DNA of 64,000 nt from Ashinkailepas kermadecensis (lineage: Eukaryota > Arthropoda > Thecostraca > Neolepadidae). The stretch is taken from assembly GCA_034440615.1 (NCBI GenBank), contig JAOTOM010003973.1, forward strand, positions 124,001 to 188,000, read 5' to 3'. Positions 10,621 to 22,204 of this stretch are shown here, piece by piece; within the stretch, counting starts at the first letter, position 1; every line of letters starts with the position of its first letter. Position numbers and translations under genes: made by a program. Under the pieces are notes generated by a model. That model had not been told where the DNA came from, did not search any database, and saw only the letters and a program-made list of their open reading frames with translations.

Positions 10621-13600
10621 CGTGGTGGCGTGACGGTGGCTGCGCAGGAGGCTCGGGCGGCCGGCCGGATGGTGGACGGCTGCGGCGCCGACTGACAGAC
10701 AACTGGGACCGGCTCCAGCCGTCCGGCCGGCGGCCGCCAGGACGGGGGGGGGGGGCAGCCACACCGACCAGGCGGCCCGGCCCGGCCCGGCCCACGCGAC
10801 GATGGGGACAATACTGGATTAGCCGATCGACAGAGCGAGGGGGCTGGTCAGCCAATAATAGATGCGGTTAGTTTGATGTGGAGAACAACAGGGGTAGCAC
10901 GGGACCTCTCAGAACTCACAGTATTTTCCCACCAGCTTTTGGTCACCGAATACGTGAGAACGGCCGCCTATGAAATAGCTACACGATAAGCACCGTATAA
11001 CCTATCGTGCAACTTCGTGTAGCTTATACATGTGTAACATCTGCAGCTTAATTACCCTGCATTCACCACGATCCATACCTACAAGAGCTTTTTTTTTGGC
11101 AATCCCTCACCAAATATACTCTGACGGATCCAGGAGAGTGGAAAATGGCCGGGAGTGGGGAAAAATGGCCAATCCCATAAATGTTGTAACCCGGGAACGG
11201 AGGTGCAGATTAATTTCCCAGTGACAATTCCCTGGGACTTCGCTTAGGGGCGTCATTTTGCATACTTTCCGAGGGGGCATTGCCCTCATGCCGGCTTTGT
11301 TCCACCAATGGTGCCATTGCCTCTGCCCCTGCCCCCTTCCCCAATGTGCATGGTTCAGTGCATACCCCCAGGGTTGCTTTGTACTTTGCAATGATGGATG
11401 TGGAGAGGAAAATATTAGGCTAGTCGAATACGAAGATAATATTTTTCTTAAGACCTATGACATAAGATTTTCAGTTTGAACTTTCCGGTCAGTCTCAGCA
11501 TTTTGTTAGAGAGAAATTCATTGCCAAACAGCGCTATTCGACCTCCAAATAAGAAAAAAATGAGAGGATAATTTTCTGCAGAGGGTAATGTACTGCGTAT
11601 AAGAAACAGGAGCAGCTTATTTTTCCAAACCTGCGTACCCATATTCCTCGTTCAACATACTTTTGTTCAAGTTAAGGTGTCGAAAGACACGCCAAAGGCA
11701 TGATGCAACTTCGGATCCGAACCATTTTCACGACTATCCTCCCTTCTACCCCAGATCATATTCAGGGCAATCTGTCTTAAAGTGACAATCTACATTCATG
11801 AAAAATATTTAAAATTACGTGCGAGAACAATTATTGAGCTAGGAAACCTTTTAGGTTAATTGGTTAATCGAAGGTTAATTACGTGAATTGCAGGCACACT
11901 CATTTTCCTTCAATGCCATATGCATAATGCGCAATCTTTTCTGAGCCAACAGGGCAGCAGTAAATTCCAGGTCGGGGCCCAACAACTTGAGTCACTGCTA
12001 AACTCGCGCTCCTGGAACTCCAATGCAATGGTATTCTTCTTTTTTTTAATCGTCATCTGGTTTTAAAATTAGTTTTCACATGGGGCTTGAATCGTCCCCT
12101 TCCCCTCTCCCAACCCTCTGAAAGCAGTCTGCACTGGCCAACGGCATTAACCGTTTACGTTGGCATCGGAAAGTTGGAAGGGCGGGCTGAATTCGGGACA
12201 CACGGTAATAATGTACCACAAGCAGTAGCGGAGCCAGAAGACTTTCCCAATGGCGGATACAGGATGTGACGATAGATATCCAGGACATACCTTATTCAAC
12301 CACTACAAGCAATGGCGCAACGAGGGCGACACTTTGCCAACGGCGGATCAAGGAGGGAGAGAAGTGAATTCAGGTGAAGTGAAAACAATAAATGGGACGC
12401 AGTGGTGGAGCCAGATTTTCCCAATGGCCAATAATTGCAGTAGCCTTCCCACTCAGACCTCTCGGAATGCTCCCTAATATAATTCCTCGGCGTCATCTCT
12501 GGTCAGAAACCTCGCGGGAAACATTGGTATCACGTAAGGCCAAACTAATGGATATTTGTTGCACTGACTGCACAGAAGGCCCAGCCACAAAGAACAGCTG
12601 ATACCTAGCCCTCCTTAGGCTCCTGGCTGCGCAATTTGCTGTTTTACATGTATGGACATCAAATGGTGCTTTTCGTCGCTAAGTATGACCATTGTGTCTA
12701 TGTCTATGTATCTATATCCATTGTCTATGGCCATTTGTGTGCAACTTTACTGGTGTAAAATACAAACACAGTCTCAAACGTTTCTGTTTAATCTCCACCA
12801 GTTTGTGGCTCCTGACCTGGCCATTGGGAACACCTTGGGACATTTTGACGTGTTAAAAGTGTAGATTAGACCAGTGGAATTCGCTTCAGCTATCCAATTT
12901 CGAAATCGGTCCAATAAATACAGCAATTTCAGGTGTGTGTGTGGGGGGGGGGGGCGGAATCCGCCCTTGTGTAGCTCCAAGCCTAAACGAGCCCTACCGT
13001 CAAACGGTTAATGTGCTTGAAAAACCAGTTGTGCAGCATACAACTGTATGTGTGTGTGCCGGTGGGGAGGTGGGCGGAGGTGAATAGATGGGCCATGCCA
13101 ATCATTATTCTTACGACACAAATATACATCCATCCTCTTTCAGCAAGCAAATGTTCAAAATAAAACAAACAAGAAGGCACAATGTAAGAATACCTGGCAT
13201 AACAAGCATGAGTTTACCAGGTATGAATTTCATGAATACTTTCATAATGTGGCAGCATACCATTTTATGACTTGCAATATGCCACATGTGCAATTTGCAA
13301 TTGATGGCTGCATATCAAAAAGTTTGAGAACATTCCATGTCAGAAAACAAATAGTATATCAGAAAAAAAAACATTTAACAGACATCGTTCCCGGAATTTT
13401 TCCAATTTGAATACAAATATGACGATAAAAGGCTAGAGGCACAGGAATAAAAGAATGAAGTGATGTAATGCAGGAATGCATGTGCTATCCTCTGATAGAT
13501 ATATTTACACACGTTCAAAGTGTATCCTGGCTTTGAAGGTTTACGGAATACACATTCCTTCAGCTCTTGATATATATCTCTAGTTTAATTCCTAGACAAG

Positions 13601-14264
13601 AAAATTGCATTCCCAGTTAGACTAGCACACAGGAACACTGCACAGGAAACGCTGTATTTGCCTTATTAAGGGGCTGGTCAATTAGCGCTTATGGCGTTCC
13701 CGTCAACATTTGCTGACAATATGGAGGCTACTGGTTGGCTTGAAGCGATTCATCCCATTGAAGCCAATTGGATGCAACCAGTGTTGCTGGATCGCTGGCA
13801 CGGTTGACGGTACAAGAGTAACTGCAGGGTCAGCAGGTGTCACGGTCGTGTACGTTGTTTATGTGAACGAGGAAATGACACTGGTGGGGACCGACACATG
13901 GACAAGTGAGCAAAATAAGGCACTCGAATGTCTTCAAAAACGGAGATGTGCCATTAGATCGTGCATCGTTTTAAAGCTCTCCAATGGCCAACTGAGAATA
14001 GAATTAACTGATTGTACTACTTAAGTTTCGTTTGCGTTTTTTATGCCCAGTCGAACACAAGCCGCTGATGGCCTGCTGACGGTAGTTGATTGGGGTGGAG
14101 TTTATTTGGGCTGACGGCAACGCCACGAACTCCATTGAACAGCCATTAAAATGTCAGCACAATTCCTCCAAACATTTTGTGGCACAAGACACATTTGTGC
14201 TGGGTCGTGGTGGCGGTAGGTGGGTGCTTCGGGAAGATTGGAAGGGTGTCCACCCGATACCGGA
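10621..14264. other. Long spacer, no gene seen
   Basis: 10621-10860 is very GC-rich with a poly-G run. From 10860 base composition falls and the DNA looks like old interspersed repeat debris. Blocks such as GGCGTCATTTTGCATAC, CGGAGCCAGA(A/T)TTTCCCAAT (12230 and 12410) and a G run at 12940 recur in similar form elsewhere in the window. I find no exon or RNA gene here. Confidence 0.4.
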
Positions 14265-14905
14265 GCCCATTCCACACGACAGTCGGTCCAGCATCAGGAG
14301 CCCATTCCACACGACAGTCGGTCCAGCACCGGAGCATATTCCACACGACAGTCGGTCCAGCACCGGAGCCCATTCCACACGACAGTCGGTCCAGCACCGG
14401 AGCCCATTCCACACGACAGTCTGTTCAGCACCGGAGCCCATTCCACACGACAGTCGGTCCAGCATCAGGAGCCCATTCCACACGACAGTCGGTCCAGCAC
14501 CGGAGCATATTCCACACGACAGTCGGTCCAGCACCGGAGCCCATTCCACACGACAGTCGGTCCAGCATCAGGAGCCCATTCCACACGACAGTCGGTCCAG
14601 CACCGGAGCATATTCCACACGACAGTCGGTCCAGCATCAGGAGCCCATTCCACACGACAGTCGGTCCAGCACCGGAGCATATTCCACACGACAGTCGGTC
14701 CAGCACCGGAGCCCATTCCACACGACAGTCGGTCCAGCACCGGAGCATATTCCACACGACAGTCAGTCCAGCACCGGAGCATATTCCACACGACAGTCGG
14801 TCCAGCACCGGAGCCCATTCCACACGACAGTCGGTCCAGCACCGGAGCCCATTCCACACGACAGTCGGTCCAGCACCGGAGCAAATTCCACACGACAGGT
14901 CGTCC
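14265..14905. repeat. Minisatellite, 34-35-bp unit, about 18 copies
   Basis: Unit GGTCCAGCACCGGAGCCCAT then TCCACACGACAGTC. Three variants (GAGCCCATT, GAGCATATT, CATCAGGAGCCC) are interspersed in a repeated order, and the first 180-bp block recurs, showing segmental duplication within the array. It is open in plus and minus frames but low complexity. Confidence 0.95.
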
Positions 14906-15135
14906 AGTGCCAGCTCCCACTCCACACAGCCACACAGTCGCCGCACCAGTCCGCCGCAGACGGCGACATTAGAGGCGGGCACTACCATATGATGGAGCCA
15001 TGTGGACCAGCGGCGTGCCGCCTATGTAACAATAGAACAGGTTCTGTGGCGAAAGTGACATGCAATCAGGCAGCTCCTGCTCACTTTTCCTGCACCAGTC
15101 CACGCCCGGCCGTCGGGAGGCAGCGCTGTGACCCC

Positions 15136-15560
15136 TGCGCTGAGGTCACACTACACCAAACAGAACCACCGGCAGCGACCACCACCCACTGAGGTCACAC
15201 TGCACCAAACCTAACCACCGGCAGCGACCACCACCCACTGAGGTCACACTACACCAAACCGAACCACCGGCAGCGACCACCACCCACTGAGGTCACACTG
15301 CACCAAACCGAACCACCGGCAGCGACCACCACCCACTGAGGTCACACTGCACCAAACCGAACCACCGGCAGCGACCACCACCCACTGAGATCACACTGCA
15401 CCAAACAGAACCACCGGCAGCGACCACCACCCACTGAGGTTACACTGCACCAAACCGAACCACCGGCAGCGACCACCACCCACTGAGGTCACACTGCACC
15501 AAACCGAACCACCGGCAGAGACCACCACCCACTGAGGTCACACTGCACCAAACCGAACCA
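15136..15560. repeat. Minisatellite, 49-bp unit, about 9 copies
   Basis: Unit CACTGAGGTCACACTGCACC then AAACCGAACCACCGGCAGCG then ACCACCACC, highly uniform. Confidence 0.95.
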
Positions 15561-16754
15561 CCGGCAGCCCACCCACCGCGTCCTGCCCACCGAGGTCGGC
15601 GACGAACGCCGAGGCGACCACCACCCACTGAAGTGAGAGACTGCGCCGCTGTCGGTGCCGAGCAGTGCCTTCCCACGGCCGCGCGGCAGCAACAGCGGCC
15701 CGCAGGCAGTGGAGCGGCACAGTTCCCTGGTTGTGGTCACAGTCACCAGCCAGCTATCTTCCTGTCAGACCCAAGGTGTCTCAGGCTCCTGAGGTATCTC
15801 ACTATCGGGTCTGGGGTGTCCGAGATTCCTGAGGTATTTTCTTATCAGACCGAAGGTGTCTCAGGTCCCTGATGAATGTCACCGTCAGGCCCAGAGTATC
15901 TGAGGTATCTGAGGTATCTCTGTCGAACCGGATGTATAGATCCCTCAGATCTCTATATCTCTCCTTTTTTCTCTCTCTCTCTCTCTTCGGATCTGAGTGA
16001 TAAGACCCCAAGTAGCTGTCTGTCGGACCAGAGATATAGGTCCCTGAGGTATTTCCCTGTAGGACCTGAGGTATATGTCCCGGCGATATCTCTCTGCCGG
16101 ACCTGAAGAATCTGAGATTCCCGAGGTATCTCTCCGTCAGACCTGAGGACCTGAGGTGTCTGTCGGACTAGCTCAGCTATACCGCTCTCGGATCAACCCT
16201 GCCTGCCCTCTCTTCCTTCCCGCTCTCCTCCTCCATACAAAGATGAGGTACCTCTTCACCACACCAGCCTGTCCGTCGGACAAACATGAGGAATCTCCTC
16301 ACCAAGCCAGCTAAGTCCGCCGGCCGGAAAAGAAGGGGGTACCTCCACACGCCGAACCAACGAAGCTAGCTCCCTGGATCATCCCAGCCAGTCCCCTCCA
16401 GTAAAGGTGAAGTGCGACCCCACCATACCAGGACGGCCATCCCCCTGTCGCCAACCTTGATACACCTTCCTTTCATACGAACCCAGCCGGCCGTTGACAA
16501 GGGCGACACCTGGTCGGGTTGTGTTGAACTAAACACGCAGCTGGTTCCCCGACTGCAGTGGCCGCCGTGTTGCCTACGCCAGCTGCCTGTCACGCAGCTG
16601 ATGGAGCTAGTGAGGGCATGCGTCGACACCGGGATATTTGTTGCCAAGCCACTTGGAACAGCTGACTACAGCTACTGATGTATGTGCCCTCGTCACGCCT
16701 GGGTGGCTGGTAAGTGCGCAATTCATCAGAAATGGCATCCTCCATCAGTCGAGC
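15561..16754. other. Spacer with degenerate GAGGTATCTC repeats
   Basis: From about 15760 to 16160 a diverged unit around CAGACCTGAGGTATCTC recurs. 16170-16680 is unique; a plus frame through 16412-16678 ends in a stop and a minus frame is open too. Neither has a recognisable domain or good splice sites. Confidence 0.45.
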
Positions 16755-16955
16755 AATAGCAAGAGAGCGAGAGAGCGAGAGCGAGAGATAGAGATAGAGA
16801 GATAGAGAGATAGAGATAGAGAGAGGGAGAGCGCGAGAGCGAGAGAGAGCGAGAGAGAGCGAGAGCGAGGGTGAGAGCGGGAGCGGGAGCGAGGGTGAGA
16901 GCGGGAGCGGGATCGAGAGCAAGAGCGAGAGCAAGAGCGAGAGAGACAGAGAGAA
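16755..16955. repeat. GAGA/GAGAGC purine microsatellite
   Basis: Almost pure purine on the plus strand (GAGAGCGAGAGA, GATAGAGA, GAGCGGGAGCGG). Confidence 0.97.
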
Positions 16956-17487
16956 ACGCAAAAGCCACAGACCTTGACTGGTTCAACAACCTTCTACTAG
17001 CGACTGATACATCCCAACTGGCCTGCGCCGCTCGATGCTGGGCGGCGACGTTGACCGTGTGTGCATGGGTCTTCTGGAATGGGCATGGATTGGCAGTGTG
17101 CACATGGGGCCTATGCTGTTCACTTGACCGAAGCTTCGACTAGCGCTTGCTGGCGCTCGCATGGACAGACATCCAACATACGGTCACCACTCACTGGCAT
17201 ACTTCGAGCCAGCTGGTGCAACACAATATAATGGCTCACAATGGGAATAAGTGGAAGACGACACTTAAATGCCGACAATCTGACAGGAACCAAATAGCAC
17301 GACATGATTTCCCGCGAGGAACGTCGTCAGGTATAAACTATAAAGCATATACAGTGGGTATTGCATGCATACGCAATCGATACGCCAGGAAGTCCGCACT
17401 ACTAGCTGAAGCACTAGCCGACGCAATAATAGCTGAAGTACTAGTCGACGTGAGTGCCGGCATAACAAACGACCTGGCCGTCACGAT
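16956..17487. other. Spacer, no gene seen
   Basis: Unique sequence with a tandem pair of CACTAGCTGAAGCACTAGC-like units near 17400-17450. Confidence 0.35.
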
Positions 17488-18003
17488 AGACCGACCATCT
17501 GGTCACAACGGACAGCATCATCAGTCTGTCCTGGTTACAATAGACCGACCATCTGGTCACAACGGACAGCATCGTCAGTCTGTCCTGGTTACAATAGACC
17601 GACCATCTGGTCACAAAGGACAGCATCGTCAGTCTGTCCTGGTCACAATAGACCGACCACCTGGTCACAAAGGACAGCATCGTCAGTCTGTCCTGGTTAC
17701 AATAGACCGACCACCTGGTCACAACGGACAGCATCGTCAGTCTGTCCTGGTTACAATAGACCGACCACGTCACAAAGGACACACTTTTAAATAGACCGAC
17801 CACCTGGTCACAACGGACAGCATCGTCAGTCTGTCCTGGTTACAATAGACCGACCATCTGGTCACAAAGGACAGCATCGTCAGTCTGTCCTGATCACAAT
17901 AGACCGACCATCTGGTCACAACGGACAGCATCGTCAGTCTGTCCTGGTCACAATATACCGACCATCTGGTCACAACGGACAGCATCGTCAGTCTGTCCTG
18001 GCC
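17488..18003. repeat. Minisatellite, 54-bp unit, about 9.5 copies
   Basis: Unit CAGTCTGTCCTGGTTACAAT then AGACCGACCATCTGGTCACA then ACGGACAGCATCGT. 54 is a multiple of three, so one plus frame reads an 18-residue repeat until a shortened unit near 17770 introduces a stop. I regard the frame as accidental. Confidence 0.95.
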
Positions 18004-18014
18004 CTTAGCAGAAG

Positions 18015-18640
18015 GGGAGAGGCGGAATACACCCACCCCTCCGTATTTTTCCGACATCTCATAAACGTGCAGCGATATTGTAATGAAATCTTGTGATTTC
18101 GTTAAGAATTGATCCCCGCATCCTATGCAGCAAAAATCGAAATCCATTGGTAAATGCAGGAATTGCGTTCGTGCAAAGTCGATCGGCCGGCCGCCGAGCG
18201 TTCGAGATCACAAAGGTTTCGTCGGTGCGGTGCAGCGGCGGCGCGATGCGGCGGCCGACCTCGACCTCATTTGACCCTGAAGAAGAACCTTGGGTTCTTT
18301 TACGACGCATTCAACCCCTAGGTTATATAGCGTCGCCAACCTCTCACGCCGATTGGTCGCGGGTGGACTCGGTAAATTCCGTCGGCTGTGAGATTCGAAT
18401 CCACAATCTTGCGATCAAGAGTCCGACGCTCTACCAACTGAGCTACCGCGGCCCCCGATTTGACCCTGAAGGCGTTGATCTAGGGTCATGCAATTTATAT
18501 TGAAGCGAGTTCATTAGAGCCGTAATCTAGCCTCAAAATTATGTGCTTCGAGCTTCATTAGTTTCCGAGATCTTTAGAGTGTGTGGGAGGGGGCGAATAC
18601 GCCCTCTCCGGTACGCGTTATGTGAGAAGCGCTCCAGCGC
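18015..18640. mobile_element. Long-TIR MITE, copy 1, interrupted by a SINE
   Basis: Homologous along its length to 30190-30695: ATCTCATAAACG, ATTGTAATGAAAT, CGCATCCTATGCA, CGAGCGTTC, TTCGTCGG, GATCTAGG(G/A)TCAT, CCGTAATCTA, AGTTTCCGAGATCTT. The ends are imperfect inverted repeats (GGAGAGGCGGAATACACCCA at left against reverse-complemented CGAATACGCCCTCTCC at right). No transposase. Confidence 0.75.
18283..18457 (-). mobile_element. tRNA-Lys-headed SINE inside the MITE
   Basis: On the minus strand: tRNA-like head with TAGCTCAGTTGGTAGAGC, a CTCTTGATC anticodon region (CTT) and B box GATTCGAATC; then the family body CGACCAATCGGCGTGAGAGG, TTGGCGACGCTATAT; then a distinct tail ending AAGAACCCAAGGTTCTTC. 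A perfect 14-bp target duplication, ATTTGACCCTGAAG, lies at 18269-18282 and 18458-18471. Confidence 0.92.
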
Positions 18641-18724
18641 ACGTGTGAAGAATAGCGCATATTTCACATACACCGTCAAAAACGCTACCATTTAGCTCCT
18701 CGCACAAAGGCCACATAGCCAGGA

Positions 18725-18935
18725 GCGTCAGTCTGTGTCCGTGTATATGTGTCGGTGTCTAAGTCTGTGTATGTGTCCTGTGTCTGAGGAGCACTAGTCT
18801 GTGACCGTGTATATGTGTCGGTGTCTGAGTCTGTGTCTGTGTCCTGTGCCTGAGTCTGTGTCTGTCTGTATCTGGCTGTGTCTTGTGTCTGTGTGTTGGT
18901 CGGTGTTGTGTCTGGTATGTGTCTGTGTTGGAGCG
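18725..18935. repeat. TGTCTG-type low-complexity repeat
   Basis: Irregular TGTGTCTGAGTCTGTGTC runs, the same satellite type as at 22205-24700. Confidence 0.9.
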
Positions 18936-19055
18936 CTAGTCTGTGTCCGCGTAATTTTTTTTTTGTCGTTTTTTTTCCTTGCCTGTTTTTGTCTGTATCT
19001 TTCTTGTGTTGTGTGTCTGAGTCTGTGTATGTCTGCGCCAGTACCGGCCACCCAC

Positions 19056-19297
19056 CTGCACGGGCTCGTCAGGCCTGATGTCGTCACCGTGCTCGATGTG
19101 GTCCGGCTGGGCGGGTGTGTGCCGGCCGGAGCCCAGCAGCGGACTCAGCAGGCGTCGCCAGCCGCCACCGTCGCTGTCTCCGCCCCTGTCCGGGCCGCTG
19201 CCGCCGCCGCCGCCGCCACCGCCGCAGTAGCGCGCGTACAGACGGCGGCAGACGAGTGCGCCGACACCCAGCAGCAGCAGCACGCCCGACGTCCGTA
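19056..19297 (-). CDS. Transmembrane exon of unidentified gene
   Basis: Phase 1 to 0. After a split Val come 80 codons: RTSGVLLLLGVGALVC (short hydrophobic segment), RRLYARYC (basic, stop-transfer-like), a run of eight Gly, then a Gly/Asp-rich stretch, WRRLLSPLLGSGRH and the acidic DHIEHGDDIRPDEPVQ. This reads as a single-pass membrane anchor followed by a cytoplasmic tail. The acceptor is GCGTGTCCCCAG and the donor CAG/GTGGGT. The 20-bp array at 19316-19735 starts about 19 bp upstream of the acceptor, so the branch point may lie inside the array. Confidence 0.72.
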
Positions 19298-19315
19298 CTG
19301 GGGACACGCAACAAC

Positions 19316-19735
19316 ACTGTACAACTGACAAACATGGTGTACAACTGACAAACATGGTGTACAGCTGACAAACATGGTGTACAACTGACAAACATGGTGT
19401 ACAGCTGACAAACATGGTGTACAACTGACAAACATGGTGTACAGCTGACAAACATGGTGTACAACTGACAAACATGGTGTACAACTGACAAACATGGTGT
19501 ACAACTGACAAACATGGTGTACAGCTGACAAACATGGTGTACAACTGACAAACATGGTGTACAGCTGACAAACATGGTGTACAACTGACAAACATGGTGT
19601 ACAGCTGACAAACATGGTGTACAACTGACAAACATGGTGTACAGCTGACAAACATGGTGTACAACTGACAAACATGGTGTACAGCTGACAAACATGGTGT
19701 ACAACTGACAAACATGGTGTACAACTGACAAACAT
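19316..19735. repeat. 20-bp tandem array, about 21 copies
   Basis: Unit ACAACTGACAAACATGGTGT with a near-regular alternation of ACAACT and ACAGCT, giving 40-bp dimers in much of the array. It abuts the acceptor of the exon ending at 19297. Confidence 0.97.
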
Positions 19736-20240
19736 GGGCGGATAGTGGCGCGTGATCATGCATTATCTGCTTAATCTATTTTTATACATTCGCATAAATT
19801 ACCGCAAAGCATATTTTAAATGGAGCTCACTTTCGTCCCCGCTGTTCGTGTGCACACTGCACTATTTCACTACAGAGATACACGCTTCGAAGCACATTAA
19901 ACTGTCATTATGATGCATTTATTCATAATGTTCGTAGTAACCCACAGCTACAGTGGCCGCAAAAAAAATTATACACCGCAAGCGCAAAACAATAAAAATA
20001 TATACGTGGTGATCACGGATAACTTTTTTATTGTGCTCCCCAGCAACAGTCAGTGGGCGCAGCTCGGTATGACGTATGTAGCTGGGCTCCACCCCTACCC
20101 TGACTCACACACAGCGGGAGAGCTCGGTGAGCGACGGGCTCTCAGCGAGGTAGGGCCAACTGTTTGATGTTGTTCTGGGTGCCCTTTTTTGCTACGACGC
20201 CCGACTTTGGAGGCCTATAATTTTGCTACCAGTGGTTAGA

Positions 20241-21465
20241 ATGGAACGAAAGAAGCTTACGGATGCTGAGAAGAGTCGGGCTTTGACCCTGTTGGAGCAG
20301 GGGCATGTCTGTGATACGTGTCGCCACAAATCTACAGGTCACAAGGCAGGTTATTTACAACCTCAAAAAGGCCGCCACCTCCCTACCCCCAGGCACCACT
20401 CCGGAGAGAATGAAAGGCTCTGGAGCACTCCGCAAGACTTCCCCACGTACTGACCATATCCTGAATAGAGCTGTTATATCAGAGCCTGCAATTACCGCAT
20501 CCGGGGACGAGTGGTCTAGGGGTAAGATGCTCGTCTCGCAATCGAAAGATTGTGGGTTCGAATCTCACCTGTCGCTACTCTTCGCCCGCGACCAACCGGC
20601 GTGAGATTGGCGACGCTATATGACTCAACGGTCGACGTGTCGTAAAACCAATAACCAACCAACCAACCAATTACCGCATCAGCACTTCGAAAGAAGCACC
20701 CTGATCTACTCCAGGACGTCTCGATCAGGACGATTCAACACCGCCTGCAAAATAACCTGGGAATGCCATGTCGCCGAGCTGCCAAGAAACCGCTCCTCAC
20801 CAAGGCCATGAAGAAAAAAGGTTGCCTTTGCAAAAAAAATATCGACACTTCACATCATACGACTGGAAGAATGTGATGTTCAGCAACGAGAGCACCTTTA
20901 GGCTGGTCAGGGGAGCCTCGAAGGTCGTTCGTCGCCCCCAAAATGTCTCTCGCTACGACCCTAAGTTTATTGTGACGATTGTGAAACACCCTGACAGTGT
21001 GATGGTTTGGGGGCATTTAGTGGCAATAAGGGCAGGGGAGGGTTGTATTCCTGCCTGAGAACGTCACCATGAAGGGGAGCAACTATATCGAAGTGCATAA
21101 AGAACATTTGTTGTTGTTTTTTGGTATTCATGAGTGCGATTCTGGATCGGCGCCCCTGTGGCAAGGGGCGCCGACATGCACGACGGCGCCCCTTGCCACA
21201 GGTCCAAGGCAGTAAAAAAAAAGAGAAAAATACTCAGTGATACCCATATTGAAGTGCTAGACTAGCCAGGCAACTCCCCGGACCTAAACTCCATAGAAAA
21301 TTCCTGGAATGTTATGAAAAAAAAGATTCAAGAGGCCCAACCCAGCAACATCAAGGATCTGCAGGATGCGCTGAAGCAGCTGTGGATCGACATGGACGTC
21401 TCGTACTTCGCTAGTTTGGCGGGAATCGATGCCCAAACGACTCAAGATGGTGCTGAAGGCGAAGG
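20241..21465 (+). pseudogene. Tc1-like transposase, broken
   Basis: Starts MERKKLTDAEKSRALTLLEQ (first helix-turn-helix) and slips frame near 20310 into VATNLQVTRQVIYNLKKA. The SINE then splits the second helix-turn-helix region. It resumes with LLQDVSIRTIQHRLQ, the KNVMFSNESTF block (usually FSDES, so the first catalytic Asp reads Asn), HDGAPCHRSKAV (second Asp present) and SPDLNSIENSWNVMKKKIQ (Glu present), ending in a long C-terminal helix. At least two frame breaks plus the SINE make it non-functional. Confidence 0.9.
20502..20668 (+). mobile_element. tRNA-derived SINE inserted in the transposase
   Basis: Complete element: GGGACGAGTGGTCTAGGGGT head, B box GGTTCGAATC, body with ACCGGCGTGAGATTGGCGAC and GGTCGACGTGTCGTAAAACC, tail (CCAA)n. 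Perfect 12-bp target duplication AATTACCGCATC at 20490-20501 and 20669-20680. Confidence 0.96.
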
Positions 21466-21583
21466 GGGACATGACAAAATATTAATTGTAAGGCTTATTC
21501 ATCAATAAATGTAATGTAAGTTTCATTTTGTTGTTTTATTAGCCAAATATTGTTAATGTATAATTTTGTTTGCGGCCATTGTA

Positions 21584-22204
21584 CAACCAATATTACCTTC
21601 ATCGACACAACTTAACCCTCGCAGTGCGGGGAGGTCAAATTTGAACATCACCCCAGACTAACTTCTGTTCTAAGCAAGATAGAGATGCCGTAAGCAGCAT
21701 GGTGTAGCTACATATGAGAACGTTTGGAGTTGCTTCAAACATTTCATCTATCCCTCATGGATGGCCTTCCAAGTCAGGTCAAGCAAGTCAATGTTGGGGA
21801 ACAGTCGGCCATCCGTCTTCGCCGTGGGTTTCGAACCCACGGTCGTACAACAAAATGAGACTTCGTGCTTCAATATTAGAAATATCCAATCCGAATACTC
21901 AGTCTAAAACATGTGATACGTGCAAATGTTGAAGTCACCGATCCCGTGGGGAAAAATACTTGGAAATATGCTATAAACTTTTTAAGAAGACAATTTTCAT
22001 AACAGATGGCAGTTAGGAAAGGTAATGAGTGCCACGAACGCAAAACTGTTTTGCGTTCCTTCTTTGAAAATATTTAGAACAAAAATCCCAAAATTTGGTA
22101 AAAGTTTGTTCCAAATCTTTCAACAAAAACATTGAACAAATATAAAACTTGCACTAGTAATTAGGGATCCCAGCCACATCAGAAATGGCCTAGTGCAAAA
22201 TTGT
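21584..22204. other. Spacer with a tRNA-like fragment
   Basis: AT-rich, no gene. At 21826-21845 CGTGGGTTTCGAACCCACGG is a near-perfect palindrome that looks like a TPsiC arm of a tRNA-derived repeat read on the minus strand. The rest of the tRNA is not recognisable. Confidence 0.4.

Larger units (their letters stand above)
19951..21581 (+). mobile_element. Tc1/mariner transposon, inactivated
   Basis: Terminal inverted repeats CAGTGGCCGCAAAAAAAATT (left) and AATTTTGTTTGCGGCCATTG (right), each bordered by TA, the Tc1/mariner target. Between them is a Tc1-like transposase on the plus strand broken by frameshifts, a SINE (20502-20668) and a templated insertion near 21155. Total length about 1.63 kb, of which about 180 bp is the SINE and its duplication. 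Confidence 0.93.

Noticed and set aside
10515..10855. Pro/Arg-rich minus frame
   Set aside because: Continuous with a minisatellite and a poly-G run; no supporting splice sites.
14086..15192. 368-codon plus-strand open frame
   Set aside because: Mostly the 34-bp array; flanks show no domain or codon bias.
18380..18457. Functional tRNA-Lys gene
   Set aside because: It is the head of a SINE with a 14-bp target duplication and a downstream body, and the acceptor stem is poor.
18936..19763. 275-codon minus open frame as one exon
   Set aside because: Its first two thirds are the 20-bp array; only 19056-19297 has splice sites and coding character.
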